Origin: Haloarcula sp. CBA1129
GTDB lineage: Archaea; Halobacteriota; Halobacteria; Halobacteriales; Haloarculaceae
Assembly: GCF_008729015.1 (NCBI RefSeq)
Contig: NZ_RKSM01000001.1
Location: forward strand, 2,914,001 to 2,978,000
DNA: 64,000 bases
Direction: 5' to 3'
Part shown: one piece after another, positions 16,755 to 25,844 of the stretch
How positions within the stretch are numbered: position 1 is the first letter of the stretch
Layout of the letters: each line of letters starts with the position of its first letter
Program-made: the position numbers and the translations under genes
The notes under the pieces: model-generated
Told to the model about the DNA's origin: nothing
Seen by the model: the letters and a program-made list of their open reading frames with translations, nothing else
Databases searched by the model: none

Positions 16755-17440
16755 TGCCCCACCAGTGTACGGACTGTGGCCGTGGCTTCGACGACGGGTC
16801 GAAGGAGATGCTCTCGGGCTGTCCCAACTGCGGCGGGAACAAGTTCCAGTATCAGCCCGAGGGGGCCGACATCTCCGAGACGCCGGACGCGGAGCCGCCG
16901 GAACCACCGGGATCCGACAGCACTGTCGCCCGGACCGTCGGCAAGACCGCCGCATCGGTACGTGACTTCGTCAGTGGCTCCGCCGCGGACGGGGACCACT
17001 CCGCTGAGCAGTCGCGCCTCGACGCCGACCGGTCGGCCGATTCACGGCCGAGTGACCCATCCCACACTCCTGACTCGCCGTCGACCGAACCCGACCGCAC
17101 GTCTGTGTCTGAAGATTCGGCACAGGCTAGTGCTCGCGGCGATATCGTCGAGCCGGATGAACTCCCATCCGATGCCCCGTCGGCGTCTGACTCTGAGCAC
17201 CAGTTCTGCCCTGTCGGCGCGGATCCCGACCCACCAGCGGAACCGGAGCAAGAGGACCGCCCTGACTTGGAAGAACTGCGCGCGGAACTCAACGACCAGT
17301 TCGAGTCGATCAAGGTGCTGGAACCCGGCCAATACGAGCTGAACCTGATGGAACTGTACGACCGCGAGGAGTATATCATCGCGTTGCAGGAAGACGGACA
17401 CTACTCTATTCAGGTCCCGGAAACTATCCGCTCCGACTGA
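16754..17440 (+). CDS. oapC: Origin-associated zinc-ribbon protein OapC
   Basis: A 228-residue protein. The N-terminal zinc ribbon is C5-x2-C8 ... C23-x2-C26 (CTDCGRGF and GCPNCGGNKF). It is followed by a long disordered Asp/Ser/Pro-rich linker (about 35-165). A conserved C-terminal domain begins near EELRAELNDQFESIK and ends LQEDGHYSIQVPETIRSD. This arrangement matches the OapC (DUF2072) family beside haloarchaeal origins. The start overlaps the oapB stop (TAATG). The function is unknown, and the linker shows drift expected of disordered halophilic regions. Confidence 0.87.
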   Translation: MPHQCTDCGRGFDDGSKEMLSGCPNCGGNKFQYQPEGADISETPDAEPPEPPGSDSTVARTVGKTAASVRDFVSGSAADGDHSAEQSRLDADRSADSRPSDPSHTPDSPSTEPDRTSVSEDSAQASARGDIVEPDELPSDAPSASDSEHQFCPVGADPDPPAEPEQEDRPDLEELRAELNDQFESIKVLEPGQYELNLMELYDREEYIIALQEDGHYSIQVPETIRSD

Positions 17441-17526
17441 CTGCCACGCTTTTCCTGATTCGCCAATCCCGGATTACCCCGTAGAACCGCTGCACACACC
17501 ATTATGTCTCAATGCGGGCACAACCA

Positions 17527-17534
17527 TTATATAA
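17527..17534 (+). promoter_or_regulatory. TATA box of the 41-residue protein gene
   Basis: TTATATAA lies about 31 bases before the ATG at 17562. That spacing predicts transcription starting at or within a few bases of the start codon. Confidence 0.65.
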
Positions 17535-17561
17535 TATGCCGTGGATGCTTCGGATAACGCC

Positions 17562-17687
17562 ATGAGCCACCGAGAACTCTCGACATCGGATTCACACCTC
17601 GAAGAGTGGGCGTCACTCCTCGGTGCTGATATCGACGACGACGGACGCGACAGCGATTTGCTTGACGATCAGGACGAACCCGCATAA
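17562..17687 (+). CDS. Small acidic protein, 41 residues, unknown function
   Basis: ATG to TAA encodes MSHRELSTSDSHLEEWASLL then GADIDDDGRDSDLLDDQDEPA. The composition (about a third Asp/Glu) and GC-rich third codon positions fit a haloarchaeal protein. A strong TATA box at 17527-17534 is placed for a leaderless transcript. It lies downstream of oapC but seems to have its own promoter. No family is recognised. Possible roles are a small regulator or adaptor, but this cannot be read from sequence. Confidence 0.6.
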   Translation: MSHRELSTSDSHLEEWASLLGADIDDDGRDSDLLDDQDEPA

Positions 17688-17754
17688 CGGTCACAGTTCG
17701 TCAGTGAACGCCACTCGCAGTCGTAGCTACGTCTCTCACACCGCTAGTGAGGCG

Positions 17755-17783
17755 AAAAAATAGCTCGGGACGACCGCCGTCCC
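17755..17783 (-). terminator. Probable terminator of malate dehydrogenase gene
   Basis: On the minus strand a hairpin GGGACG-loop-CGTCCC (17767-17783) is followed by a T6 run (17755-17760), 20 to 50 bases after the mdh stop. Confidence 0.5.
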
Positions 17784-17804
17784 AAAACTCGGTGGTTGTG
17801 ACCG

Positions 17805-18719
17805 TTACGAGATTTTGTCGTACTGGTCGGAGAGCTTCTCGGCGGCGTCGGCCATCAGGTCCTGCTCGTAGTCGTCGAGGTCCCACTCGACGATCTCTTC
17901 GACGCCGTTACTGCCGAGGCGGACCGGGACACCGAAAGCGGTGTCCTCGTGCCCGAACTCGCCCTCTAGCTTGACCGAGGCCGGCAGCACCTCGCCGGTG
18001 TCGTGGAGGATGGCTTCGACCATGTGCGCGACACCGCGGGCTGGCCCCCACTCGGTCGCGCCCTTGCGCTCGATGACGTCCATCGCGGACTCCTGCAGGT
18101 CGCCCAGCAGCTGTTCCTTCTCGTCGTCGCTGAACTCGGGGTCGGTCCCGTCGACGCGGACCTTCGAGAACACGGGGACCTGTGCGTCGCCGTGCTCCCC
18201 GAGAATCGTCCCTTCGACGTTCTGGACCGGCGCGTCGAACTCCTCGCTCAGCACGTAGCGGAACCGCGCGGAGTCCAGACGGCCGCCGAAGCCGATGACC
18301 TGCTCGCGCGAACGATCGCCGGCCTCGTAGAGGTGGCGGTTGAGCAAGTCGACGGGGTTCGAGGTGGTCAGTGAGATGTAGTCGTCGTTGTGCTCGTCCA
18401 GTGAGGACTGGATGTCCTCCATGATGGGCGCGTTGTCGCCCGCGAGGTCGATGCGTGTCTGGCCCGGCTGGCGCGGAATCCCGGCCGTGATGACCACGAC
18501 ATCCGAGCCGGCGGTGTCCTCGTAGCCGCCCTGCCGGACGCGCGTGTTCGAATCGTAGGCGATGCCGTGGTTCGTGTCGGCAGCCTGCCCGACCGTGTCG
18601 TCTTCCTTGTCCGGGATGTCCACGAAGACGACTTCATCAGCGATGTCACGGAGCGCGATGTTGTACCCTGCGGCTGCGCCGACCGTACCGGCTGCGCCGA
18701 CTACGCTTACCTTTGTCAT
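17805..18719 (-). CDS. mdh: Malate dehydrogenase
   Basis: A 304-residue NAD-dependent malate dehydrogenase of the LDH-like (tetrameric halophilic) type. The NAD fold is [13 protein letters not shown] (7-19). The substrate-specificity Arg83 in [10 protein letters not shown] marks it as malate rather than lactate dehydrogenase. His176 in [13 protein letters not shown] is the catalytic base. The sequence matches, from memory, the well-studied Haloarcula marismortui enzyme almost throughout, including its length. The ATG at 18719 ([11 protein letters not shown]) is used. A TATA-like GTTTAAC lies at 18747-18753, placed for a very short leader. Confidence 0.95.
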   Translation of the reverse strand: MTKVSVVGAAGTVGAAAGYNIALRDIADEVVFVDIPDKEDDTVGQAADTNHGIAYDSNTRVRQGGYEDTAGSDVVVITAGIPRQPGQTRIDLAGDNAPIMEDIQSSLDEHNDDYISLTTSNPVDLLNRHLYEAGDRSREQVIGFGGRLDSARFRYVLSEEFDAPVQNVEGTILGEHGDAQVPVFSKVRVDGTDPEFSDDEKEQLLGDLQESAMDVIERKGATEWGPARGVAHMVEAILHDTGEVLPASVKLEGEFGHEDTAFGVPVRLGSNGVEEIVEWDLDDYEQDLMADAAEKLSDQYDKIS

Positions 18720-18746
18720 ACCATTCACAACGGCTCGGGCGCGAAC

Positions 18747-18753
18747 GTTAAAC
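18747..18753 (-). promoter_or_regulatory. TATA-like box of mdh
   Basis: GTTTAAC on the minus strand, centred about 31 bases before the mdh ATG. Confidence 0.5.
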
Positions 18754-18846
18754 GTGTCGAAACCCCGATTCCGCCGGGTATCGTTCAGACAGTATCGACA
18801 TCTCGCACCCGTAAACTGTTTTCAGCCCCGTGGCGTTGTGACACGT

Positions 18847-19653
18847 ATGAGCGACTTCGACAAGGAAGCCGAACGCGAGAAACTCCGCGAGAAGTTCGAG
18901 AAAGAGGAGGATAACCGGGCGGCGACCGAACAGATGAGCGAACTCCTGTTGAAGGGGGCGACGATGACGAACGCCCACTGCAGCGAGTGTGGCGACCCCA
19001 TCTTCCGCTACGATGGTCAGGAGTTCTGTCCGACCTGTCAGAAGCCGGTCGCTCGCGACACGCAGGAAAACGGGGCGGATACGTCGGATGCTGACGGGCA
19101 GGAGGGGCAGGCCGACGACGGTGACCAGATCGAAGTCGCCGACCCCAGCGACGAGGCCCGCGTCCAGTTCGGCGACGACAGCAACGAGCCGGAGCGGACT
19201 GCGGCCGAATCCGGAGCGACGGGCGGGCAGACTGCACCGGACGCACCTCCCGCCGCACCTCAGGGAACATCCCGTTCGGACCCATCGGCGAACACGCCGC
19301 CAACTCCACCCGAAGCGGGGGACGACAGGACCACACAGCCCCGGCGCAATCCCGCGGCACCCTCTCAGGACGCTCGACCCGGCGCTCCGACACCCGCTGA
19401 GCGGACCACTGAATCCGAGCCGCAGTCTGGGACCGGTTCACAGGACCCCCCCGTTTCCGCTCGACAGCCCTCGTCACCCGAAGGCGAGACCGGTGACGTT
19501 GCGGCAAATCTGGACGCGGCGTCCGCACTACTGGCCGAGACGGTTCACCGCTTCGCCGAGCGCGCCGCGGCGACCGAGAACCCACGCGAGGCTCGCGAAC
19601 ATCTTCAGGCAGCCCGAGAAGCGGCGGAAGCGTTGGACGCGGCGCGGTTCTGA
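18847..19653 (+). CDS. Autoantigen p27 (SSSCA1)-like zinc-ribbon protein
   Basis: A 268-residue protein. An N-terminal helix (DKEAEREKLREKFEKEE) leads to MSELLLKGATMTNAHCSECG, and a zinc ribbon uses Cys45, Cys48, Cys61 and Cys64. This is the Sjogren's/scleroderma autoantigen 1 family, widespread in archaea with unknown function. A very long Pro/Asp/Glu/Thr-rich linker (about 72-215) joins it to a C-terminal helical segment (NLDAASALLAETVHRFAERA). The ATG at 18847 begins the conserved helix. It is divergent from mdh and convergent with hef. Confidence 0.82.
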   Translation: MSDFDKEAEREKLREKFEKEEDNRAATEQMSELLLKGATMTNAHCSECGDPIFRYDGQEFCPTCQKPVARDTQENGADTSDADGQEGQADDGDQIEVADPSDEARVQFGDDSNEPERTAAESGATGGQTAPDAPPAAPQGTSRSDPSANTPPTPPEAGDDRTTQPRRNPAAPSQDARPGAPTPAERTTESEPQSGTGSQDPPVSARQPSSPEGETGDVAANLDAASALLAETVHRFAERAAATENPREAREHLQAAREAAEALDAARF

Positions 19654-19661
19654 ACAGAACG

Positions 19662-22184
19662 CTATGGATCGTAGTCACTGGCGATGACTTCCCGAATCCG
19701 GTCGGCGGTCACGTCGCCGATGCCGGACACGTCCAGTAGGTCCTCTTTGTCGGCGGTCATCACCGCCTCGACGCTGCCGAAGGCTTCGAGCAGCGTGCGC
19801 GCGGTCACCGGCCCGACTTCGGCGATTGAGGCGACAACGTACTCCTGTTGTTCGGGGAGCGTCTTGGACTGTTTTTCGCCGTGGACGCTCACCTCGCGGT
19901 CGACCACCTCCTGTTCCCGCCCGGCGATGACCTCAAGCAGGTCGGCGGTCTCGTCTTCGTCGCTGGTCCGGAGGACGCTCGCGCCGAAATCGACCGCCAG
20001 TGACGCGAGCGCGCCCTGAATCGCCTTGTGGTGGACGTTGCGCGCGCCGAAGAGGTCTTCGCCCTCGATGACGACGACGGGCCGACCGTAGTGGCGGGTG
20101 GCGTCGCCGACCTGTTCGAACATCGACCGGTCGCCACCGGTCAGCGTGTCCATGAAGTCCGCGACGGTCTTGCGCTCGACGACGACACGGTCCGAGAGGA
20201 CGTAGTCCCCGACGGCCAGCGTTTCGAGTCGGGTCTCGATGCCGTCCCGCGTCGAGAGGTCCCGGGCGATGTTCGAGTCGAGTTCCCGCTGGTCGGCGAC
20301 GATTTCGACGGGGTCGTCCTCGGTATCGCGTCCGGCGCTGGCGACCGCTCCCTCGTCGTCCGTCGCGGCGCTCTCTCCGCCTGCCTTCAGTTCGTCGGCG
20401 TCGGCCGATGCTGACGGGTCTTCCGCAAAGGCGTCCAGTCCGGCCTGACCGTCGCCGCTGTCGTTCTCAGCGGTTGATTTGTTAGCTTTGCTACCCCTCC
20501 CGTTTCCAGTGGAACCGCCGTTCCGTGTGGCGGTTTCCTCATCGCTGGTTCCACTCGAAGCGGTCCCCGTTTCGGTGTCGGGAACAGCCTCGTCTCCCTC
20601 ATACTCGTCAAGGTCGGTCTGGTTGAGGCGAGCCTCCAGTTCGCCGGCGGCGCTTTTGAGTTCGTTCAGCTCGCGTTTCATGCGCTTCTGGTCGTTGCGG
20701 GCCTTCCAGAAGTACGCCTCGTCGCGCGTGTCCTCGGCCAGCAGGACGACGACGCGACCCTCGGCCTGTCGCCCGGTCCGCCCTTTCCGCTGGATGGCCC
20801 GAATCGCGGTCGGGACCGGCTCGTAGAACAGCACGAGGTCGACCTCGGGCACGTCCAGCCCTTCCTCGGCGACGGAGGTGGAGACGAGCACCTCGAACTC
20901 GCCGTTGCGGAACCGGTCGAGCGTCTCCTGTTGCTGGCTCTGTGTCATCCCCTCGCTACCGTCGGTGTCGCTCTGGCCGACGAACTTCTGTGTCTCGAAG
21001 TGGTCCGAGAGGAAATCCACGAGCGTCTCGGCGGTGTCGCGGGACTCGGTGAAGACGATGACCCGCTCGCCGTTCTCGATGCCCAGCGTCTCGGCGAGCA
21101 ACATTCGGGTCTGGCGGAACTTCGGATGCAGGTCATCATAGCTGTCGGCCTTCCGCATCGCCTCCCGTACTTTCGGCTCGCTGACGAGGCGCTGGTCGGC
21201 CTTCGATGCGCCCGAGGAGCGGGCGGCCTCCTTCAGCCGCTCGAAGTACCGCCGCAGGGACTCGACGCTCTGGGTCTCGACGTACGTGACGGCGGTCCGG
21301 AGCTTGCGAATTTCGGCGAGGAGGCTCATCCCTTGGTACCCCTCGCTCTGGTCGTTGTTCATCAGGTCCCGCAGTTGCCCCTGAATCTGCTGAATCTCGC
21401 GCTCGGAGATATCTGCCGAGGATTTGTTCGTGACGCCCAGTTCCTTCAACTGCGAGAGGCGGTCTTTGATGACTTCGTTGATGGCGTCACGGATTTCGAC
21501 GACGATTTCAGGTAGCTCGATGCGGTTCCAGTCGACGCTGGTGTCGTGGGTGTACTCGGCCACGTCGGCGTCGTCCTCGGTCATCACCGCGACTTCAGAC
21601 AGGCCGAGGTTCTCACACACTTCGAGTATCGCCTCCTCGTCGTCGCCGGGGGAGGCACTCATCCCCGTTACCAGCGGGTCCTCGGCGTCGGCGTGGTAGC
21701 GGTCGGCGATGTAGTTGTAGGCGTAGTCGCCGGTCGCTCGGTGGCACTCGTCGAAGGTGCAGTGGGTCACGTCGGCAAGTGAGATGCGGTTGCCCACGAG
21801 GTCGTTTTCGACGACTTGCGGCGTCGCGATGACGATGCGGGCGTCCTCCCACAGCGCGGCGCGGTCGTCGGGCCGGACCTCGCCGGTGAACACGACGACG
21901 TCCTCGTCGTCCAGTTCGAGCGCTTCGCGGTAGAACTCGGCGTGTTGCTGGACCAGCGGCTTCGTCGGGGCCAGCATCAGTGCTTTTCCGCCGACGGCGT
22001 CGAGCCGCTCGGCGGTCACCAGCAGCGAGACAGTCGTTTTCCCCAGCCCGGTCGGGAGACAGACGAGCGTGTGGTCGCCGCTCGCCGTCGCCGCCAGTTC
22101 GGTCTGATAGCGGCGGTTCTCCAAGAATTCGGGCGTCACCAGCGGGCGTTCGACGTACTCGCCACCGGCGTCGGTGGTCGCCAT
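19662..22184 (-). CDS. hef: Hef-type helicase/nuclease (FANCM/XPF family)
   Basis: An 840-residue enzyme that processes stalled replication forks. The N-terminal SF2 helicase has CLPTGLGKTTVS (Walker A), FDECHR (motif II), MSASPG (motif III), and a C-terminal helicase lobe ending AIQRKGRTGRQAEGRV. A disordered acidic linker (about 525-625) leads to the XPF nuclease domain with EIVADQREL and the catalytic ERKTVADF. A helix-hairpin-helix tail follows (VGPVTARTLLEAFGSVEAVM...VSGIGDVTADRIREV). It is the last gene of a four-gene minus-strand run with the dolichol-kinase-like gene, glyS and a CBS gene. Confidence 0.94.
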   Translation of the reverse strand: MATTDAGGEYVERPLVTPEFLENRRYQTELAATASGDHTLVCLPTGLGKTTVSLLVTAERLDAVGGKALMLAPTKPLVQQHAEFYREALELDDEDVVVFTGEVRPDDRAALWEDARIVIATPQVVENDLVGNRISLADVTHCTFDECHRATGDYAYNYIADRYHADAEDPLVTGMSASPGDDEEAILEVCENLGLSEVAVMTEDDADVAEYTHDTSVDWNRIELPEIVVEIRDAINEVIKDRLSQLKELGVTNKSSADISEREIQQIQGQLRDLMNNDQSEGYQGMSLLAEIRKLRTAVTYVETQSVESLRRYFERLKEAARSSGASKADQRLVSEPKVREAMRKADSYDDLHPKFRQTRMLLAETLGIENGERVIVFTESRDTAETLVDFLSDHFETQKFVGQSDTDGSEGMTQSQQQETLDRFRNGEFEVLVSTSVAEEGLDVPEVDLVLFYEPVPTAIRAIQRKGRTGRQAEGRVVVLLAEDTRDEAYFWKARNDQKRMKRELNELKSAAGELEARLNQTDLDEYEGDEAVPDTETGTASSGTSDEETATRNGGSTGNGRGSKANKSTAENDSGDGQAGLDAFAEDPSASADADELKAGGESAATDDEGAVASAGRDTEDDPVEIVADQRELDSNIARDLSTRDGIETRLETLAVGDYVLSDRVVVERKTVADFMDTLTGGDRSMFEQVGDATRHYGRPVVVIEGEDLFGARNVHHKAIQGALASLAVDFGASVLRTSDEDETADLLEVIAGREQEVVDREVSVHGEKQSKTLPEQQEYVVASIAEVGPVTARTLLEAFGSVEAVMTADKEDLLDVSGIGDVTADRIREVIASDYDP

Positions 22185-22250
22185 TACCCACGCGTTCGTC
22201 CCGCCGGTGGTTAAGGGTTCAGATACCGCGGTGGAAGTGGACGCGGTCGG

Positions 22251-22841
22251 TCAGAACGGGAAATATCGGACGCCGACCCACATCGCCAGTGCGCCCAAGA
22301 CCGGAATCGAGAAGTTGTCGTCGATGACGTAGCCGGCGATGCGGGGTTTGACGCCGTCGGCGAACGTCGCCGCGGCACCGCCGAGCACGGCGGCGGCAGG
22401 AGGAACGAAAGGGGCTGCAAGCAGCGTGCAGACGCCGAACATCACCAGCAGGACCCAGACCTGCTTGACGTTGCTGGCATCGCTGGAACCCAGCAGGCCG
22501 CTGATCGGGTCGCCGATGGCGAGCATCAGCATCGCCGGGACGGCGATGTCGGTGGTCACGCCCGGGAGTCCCACGGCGAAGGCAACGATGGCGATCCCGA
22601 CGATGTACAGCGCGTACCCGGCGGGGTTGTCCTGTTCGTATTCGCGGGTGAGCCGGTCGTACACCACCCAGTCCAGCCCGGTCGTGAGCCGCACGGTTTC
22701 GAGAATCAAGACGACGACCAGCGCGACAGCTAGGAACCCCTGAACGACGCGCCACGTAATCAGGTCCGGCCGGAGCAGATGCGCAAGCGGCACCGTCGCG
22801 CCGGTGACGTGGACGAGTCGACGGGATACCTCGTCGGCCAT
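22251..22841 (-). CDS. Dolichol kinase-like / polyprenol kinase membrane protein
   Basis: A 196-residue protein with about six membrane helices. The N-terminal signature SRRLVHVTGATVPL, the internal AIGDPISGLLGS and the C-terminal GGAAATFADGVKPRIAGYVIDDNFSIPVLGAL match the SEC59/dolichol kinase and CTP-transferase superfamily. It may phosphorylate dolichol or a related polyprenol used for lipid or glycan assembly. The substrate is inferred only from the family. Its ATG follows the glyS stop without a gap, so the two are surely cotranscribed. It ends 66 bases before hef begins. Confidence 0.78.
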   Translation of the reverse strand: MADEVSRRLVHVTGATVPLAHLLRPDLITWRVVQGFLAVALVVVLILETVRLTTGLDWVVYDRLTREYEQDNPAGYALYIVGIAIVAFAVGLPGVTTDIAVPAMLMLAIGDPISGLLGSSDASNVKQVWVLLVMFGVCTLLAAPFVPPAAAVLGGAAATFADGVKPRIAGYVIDDNFSIPVLGALAMWVGVRYFPF

Positions 22842-24629
22842 CTACAGGTCGTCGAAGGTGAGGTCGCCGCTCGCGAGGCGTTCGAGCCGGTCGGCGAGTC
22901 CGTCGATTGGGAGCCGTTTCTGCTCGGTCGTGTCCCGCTCGCGGACGGTAACTGTTCCCGCTCGCGGCTCATCGCCGCTCGCGCTGTCCGAGGCGCGTTG
23001 CGCCTCGCTGTCCTCCAAGCTCTCGTAGTCCACAGTGACACAGTAGGGCGTGCCGACCTCGTCCTGCCGACGGTAGCGCCGGCCGATGGCCCCGGAGTCG
23101 TCGTAAGTCACGGAGAGGCCGGCAGTCCGGAGGTCGGAAGCGATGTCGGTCGCGAGGTCGGCCATCCCGTCCTTGTCCATCAGCGGGAAGACGCCGACCG
23201 TGGTCGGGGCCTGCTCCGGCGGGAGGTCGAGGTAGGTCCGCTCCTCGCCGTCAACCTCGTCGGTCTCGTAGGAATGTGCGAGGACGGTGTAGATGATTCG
23301 GCCCACACCGAAAGATGGTTCCACGACGTGTGGCCGGATGTGTTCGCCGTTCTCGGTGACCTCGTCGACGCTGAAGTTCGTCTGTTCGACGGGGACGGTG
23401 TGGGACTCACCATCGACCTCGACGGTGACCTCGTCATCGTCGAAGGCGTCGGGATTCCGTTCGGCCAGCGCTTCGAGCGCGTCGGCGACCGCGCCGGCGT
23501 CGCCGCCGAACTCCGGCCCGAGATAGCTCATGTCCGGGTCGACGGTCGCGCGCTCGACGGTAATCGGCTCGTCGTACTGTTTGAACACCGTGTAGTCCTC
23601 GCCGGAGTGTTCGGCGTGTTTCGAGAGGTCGTAGTCGCCTCGGTAGGCGAAGCCGGTGATCTCTATCCAGTCGCTGTCGACCTCGCTCTCGGCGTCCCAG
23701 CAGTCGGAGGCGTAGTGGGCGCGCTCGCCAGCGAGGTGCTGGCGGTACCGGAAGCGGTCCATGTCGACGCCGATGCGTTCGTACCACTCCTTGGAGACGC
23801 CCAGATAGTAGGCGACCCACTCGCTCGTGATGACGCCTTCATCGACGGCTTCGCGGACTGTGAGGTCACGCTGACCGCCGTCCTCGGCCTGTTGGTCGGC
23901 GGCGGAGTACAGCGGCAGGACCACGTCTTCGACCTCGGCCAGCGGTGGCTCGTCTTCCTCGGGGTCGATGAAGTGCTCCAGTTCGGCTTGGGTGAACTCC
24001 CGGACGCGGACCAGCGACTTCCGCGGGGAAATCTCGTTCCGGTAGGCCTTGCCGATCTGTGCGACGCCGAAGGGAAGCTGGTTCCGGGCGTACTCCGAGA
24101 GCTGTGGGAACTCGACGAAGATGCCCTGTGCGGTCTCCGGGCGGAGATAGCCCGGCGACGACGACCCCGGCCCGATGTTGGTCTCGAACATCAGGTTGAA
24201 GTTGTCGACCGGCTGGTCTGCCAGCGACGTGTGACAGGAGGGGCACTCGATGCCGTGGTCGGCGATGAGATCCATCACCTCCTCGTTGGGGAGCGATTCG
24301 GCCTCCTCGATGTCCGTGTTGTCCTCGACAAGGTGGTCGGCGCGGTGGGTCGCGCCGCACTCGCCGCACTCGACGATCATGTCGTCGAAGCCATCGAGAT
24401 GGCCCGAGGCCTCGAAGACCGGTTCGGGCATGACGTCGGGGGCGGAGATCTCCTGATGGCCTTCCTTGACGACGTAGCGGTCCCGCCACGCGTCCTCGAT
24501 GTTCGATTTCAGCGCAGCGCCCTGTGGCCCGTAGGTCCAGAAACCCGCAGCACCGCCGTAGGCACTCGAAGAGGGAAAGTAGAAGCCGCGACGCTTCGCC
24601 AGCTCGGTGAGACGTTCGCCTTCGTTCAT
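22842..24629 (-). CDS. glyS: Glycyl-tRNA synthetase
   Basis: A 595-residue class II aminoacyl-tRNA synthetase of the archaeal/eukaryotic alpha2 type. The start is MNEGERLTELAKRRGFYF with the conserved FWTYGPQGAALKSNI. A zinc-binding insert has CGECGATH and CPSC. Motif 2 is YRNEISPRKSLVRVREFTQAE, and motif 3 lies near EPSFGVGRIIYTVL. The C-terminal anticodon-binding domain begins around PEQAPTTVGVFPL. Its ATG overlaps the stop of the CBS gene by four bases (ATGA), and the next gene starts directly after its stop. Confidence 0.95.
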   Translation of the reverse strand: MNEGERLTELAKRRGFYFPSSSAYGGAAGFWTYGPQGAALKSNIEDAWRDRYVVKEGHQEISAPDVMPEPVFEASGHLDGFDDMIVECGECGATHRADHLVEDNTDIEEAESLPNEEVMDLIADHGIECPSCHTSLADQPVDNFNLMFETNIGPGSSSPGYLRPETAQGIFVEFPQLSEYARNQLPFGVAQIGKAYRNEISPRKSLVRVREFTQAELEHFIDPEEDEPPLAEVEDVVLPLYSAADQQAEDGGQRDLTVREAVDEGVITSEWVAYYLGVSKEWYERIGVDMDRFRYRQHLAGERAHYASDCWDAESEVDSDWIEITGFAYRGDYDLSKHAEHSGEDYTVFKQYDEPITVERATVDPDMSYLGPEFGGDAGAVADALEALAERNPDAFDDDEVTVEVDGESHTVPVEQTNFSVDEVTENGEHIRPHVVEPSFGVGRIIYTVLAHSYETDEVDGEERTYLDLPPEQAPTTVGVFPLMDKDGMADLATDIASDLRTAGLSVTYDDSGAIGRRYRRQDEVGTPYCVTVDYESLEDSEAQRASDSASGDEPRAGTVTVRERDTTEQKRLPIDGLADRLERLASGDLTFDDL

Positions 24630-25471
24630 AGGCCTCGCAGCAGATCGATATCCCGGACGATGCCGGTGAGCTCGTCACCCGACAGCAGCGGGATCTGTTC
24701 GATGTCGTGCTCGATCATCAGCTGTGCCGCCTCCTCGGCGGTGCGGCGCTTGTTCACCGTCACGACGTCTCCGGTCATGAACTCGCGGACAGGCTCGACC
24801 GGGAGTTCGACGTTTCGGGTGGGCATATACCGACCGCCGACGGCCTTGATTCCCTCCCAAGCCCAGTCGTCGTCTTGGTTGGCAATGGAGTCGCCGGTGT
24901 CGTCCTCGCCCTCGACGACGCGAGCGACTGCGATGATGTCGACCTCGGTGAGCATCCCCGACATATCACCGTCATCGCCGAGTACCACGCCGTACGGGAC
25001 ATTGGCGTGGGAGAGTTCCCGCTCGGCGACGGTCAGCGGCGTCCCTTCGTACACGCAGTTGATGTCGCGGTTGGCGAGCTCGCCGACGATCTCGTCACCG
25101 TCGACGTCGCCGTTAGCGATAGACCGGATCACGTCGGTCACTGTGATGATGCCTTCGAGGCGACCATCGACGATGGGCAGTCGTCGCTCGCCGTCCTCGA
25201 CCATCATCTGTGCGGCAGCCTCGATAGATGTGTCACCGCTGATTGTCGGGACTTCCTCGACGAGCAGGGCGAGCTGGTCCTCGTCGGGACTCTCGATGAG
25301 CGCATCGCGTGAAATAATCCCTCTGAACTCCTCGCCATCGTCGGTTTCCTTGATAACTGGGACCGACGAGAAGGCCTGCTCTTGGAGGTACTCCAGCGCG
25401 TCATCACGGGTACCGGGAATAGTGACCGTGACGACCTCCGAGCGTGGCGTCATAGCGTCTGCGACGTTCAT
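24626..25471 (-). CDS. Four-CBS-domain protein
   Basis: A 281-residue protein built from four CBS motifs, i.e. two Bateman modules: MNVADAMTPRSEVVTV; the second with VPTISGDTSIEAAAQMMV...RLEGIITVTDVIRSI; the third with GTPLTVAERELSHANV; and the fourth with VREFMTGDVVTVNKRRTAEEAAQLM. CBS pairs bind adenosine nucleotides such as AMP, ATP or SAM. With no attached enzyme domain it may act as an energy-sensing partner. The ATG at 25471 is chosen over 25495 since MNVADAM is the canonical CBS start. It overlaps glyS by four bases and heads the operon. Confidence 0.85.
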   Translation of the reverse strand: MNVADAMTPRSEVVTVTIPGTRDDALEYLQEQAFSSVPVIKETDDGEEFRGIISRDALIESPDEDQLALLVEEVPTISGDTSIEAAAQMMVEDGERRLPIVDGRLEGIITVTDVIRSIANGDVDGDEIVGELANRDINCVYEGTPLTVAERELSHANVPYGVVLGDDGDMSGMLTEVDIIAVARVVEGEDDTGDSIANQDDDWAWEGIKAVGGRYMPTRNVELPVEPVREFMTGDVVTVNKRRTAEEAAQLMIEHDIEQIPLLSGDELTGIVRDIDLLRGL

Positions 25472-25844
25472 ACTGCCAGAACTTCCTTCCCGCATCTACT
25501 AAGTCCTTAACATCCGTCCGTTTTCCGCGTCCGGGTAGCATGCCGTGTGGCTGGCGGCTATCGCCGACACCCATGTAGGCGCTATCTCGGAAACCGAAGG
25601 CCCGTACCGACCCGAGAATAACTACGTCTTCTGCCATATCGATGCTCCGTATCTTTATGTGAACAGAACCACTTCCTCAGCCGCTGCCGGTTGAGATATA
25701 AGGCCCTGACTATGCTGGCCTACGAACCAGATCATACCAATCCTGACAGGACATGAACTATTGTCAGACGGTTGGCTCAGCGTCAGACCACTCCCCTCTA
25801 TGGGTTTCGCTAAATTTTTATAGGGTTGTTACATATTATCATGC
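25472..25844. other. Gene-free stretch upstream of the CBS operon and a small protein gene
   Basis: About 370 bases in which no open frame looks like a protein. The right end is A+T-rich and contains the TATA box at 25815-25822. The left part must hold the promoter of the CBS-glyS-hef operon, but no clear box was picked out. Confidence 0.5.
25815..25822 (+). promoter_or_regulatory. TATA box of the 55-residue protein gene
   Basis: TTTTTATA is centred 26 bases before the ATG at 25845, the classic spacing for a leaderless archaeal transcript. Confidence 0.65.

Noticed and set aside
22779-25502. 907-codon open frame on the plus strand across glyS and the CBS gene
   Set aside because: It is an antisense artefact of GC-rich codons. 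glyS and the CBS gene on the minus strand have complete family motifs, while this frame has none.
25404-25637. 77-codon minus-strand frame overlapping the CBS gene start
   Set aside because: It shares DNA with the CBS gene in another frame and has no domain-like features or promoter.
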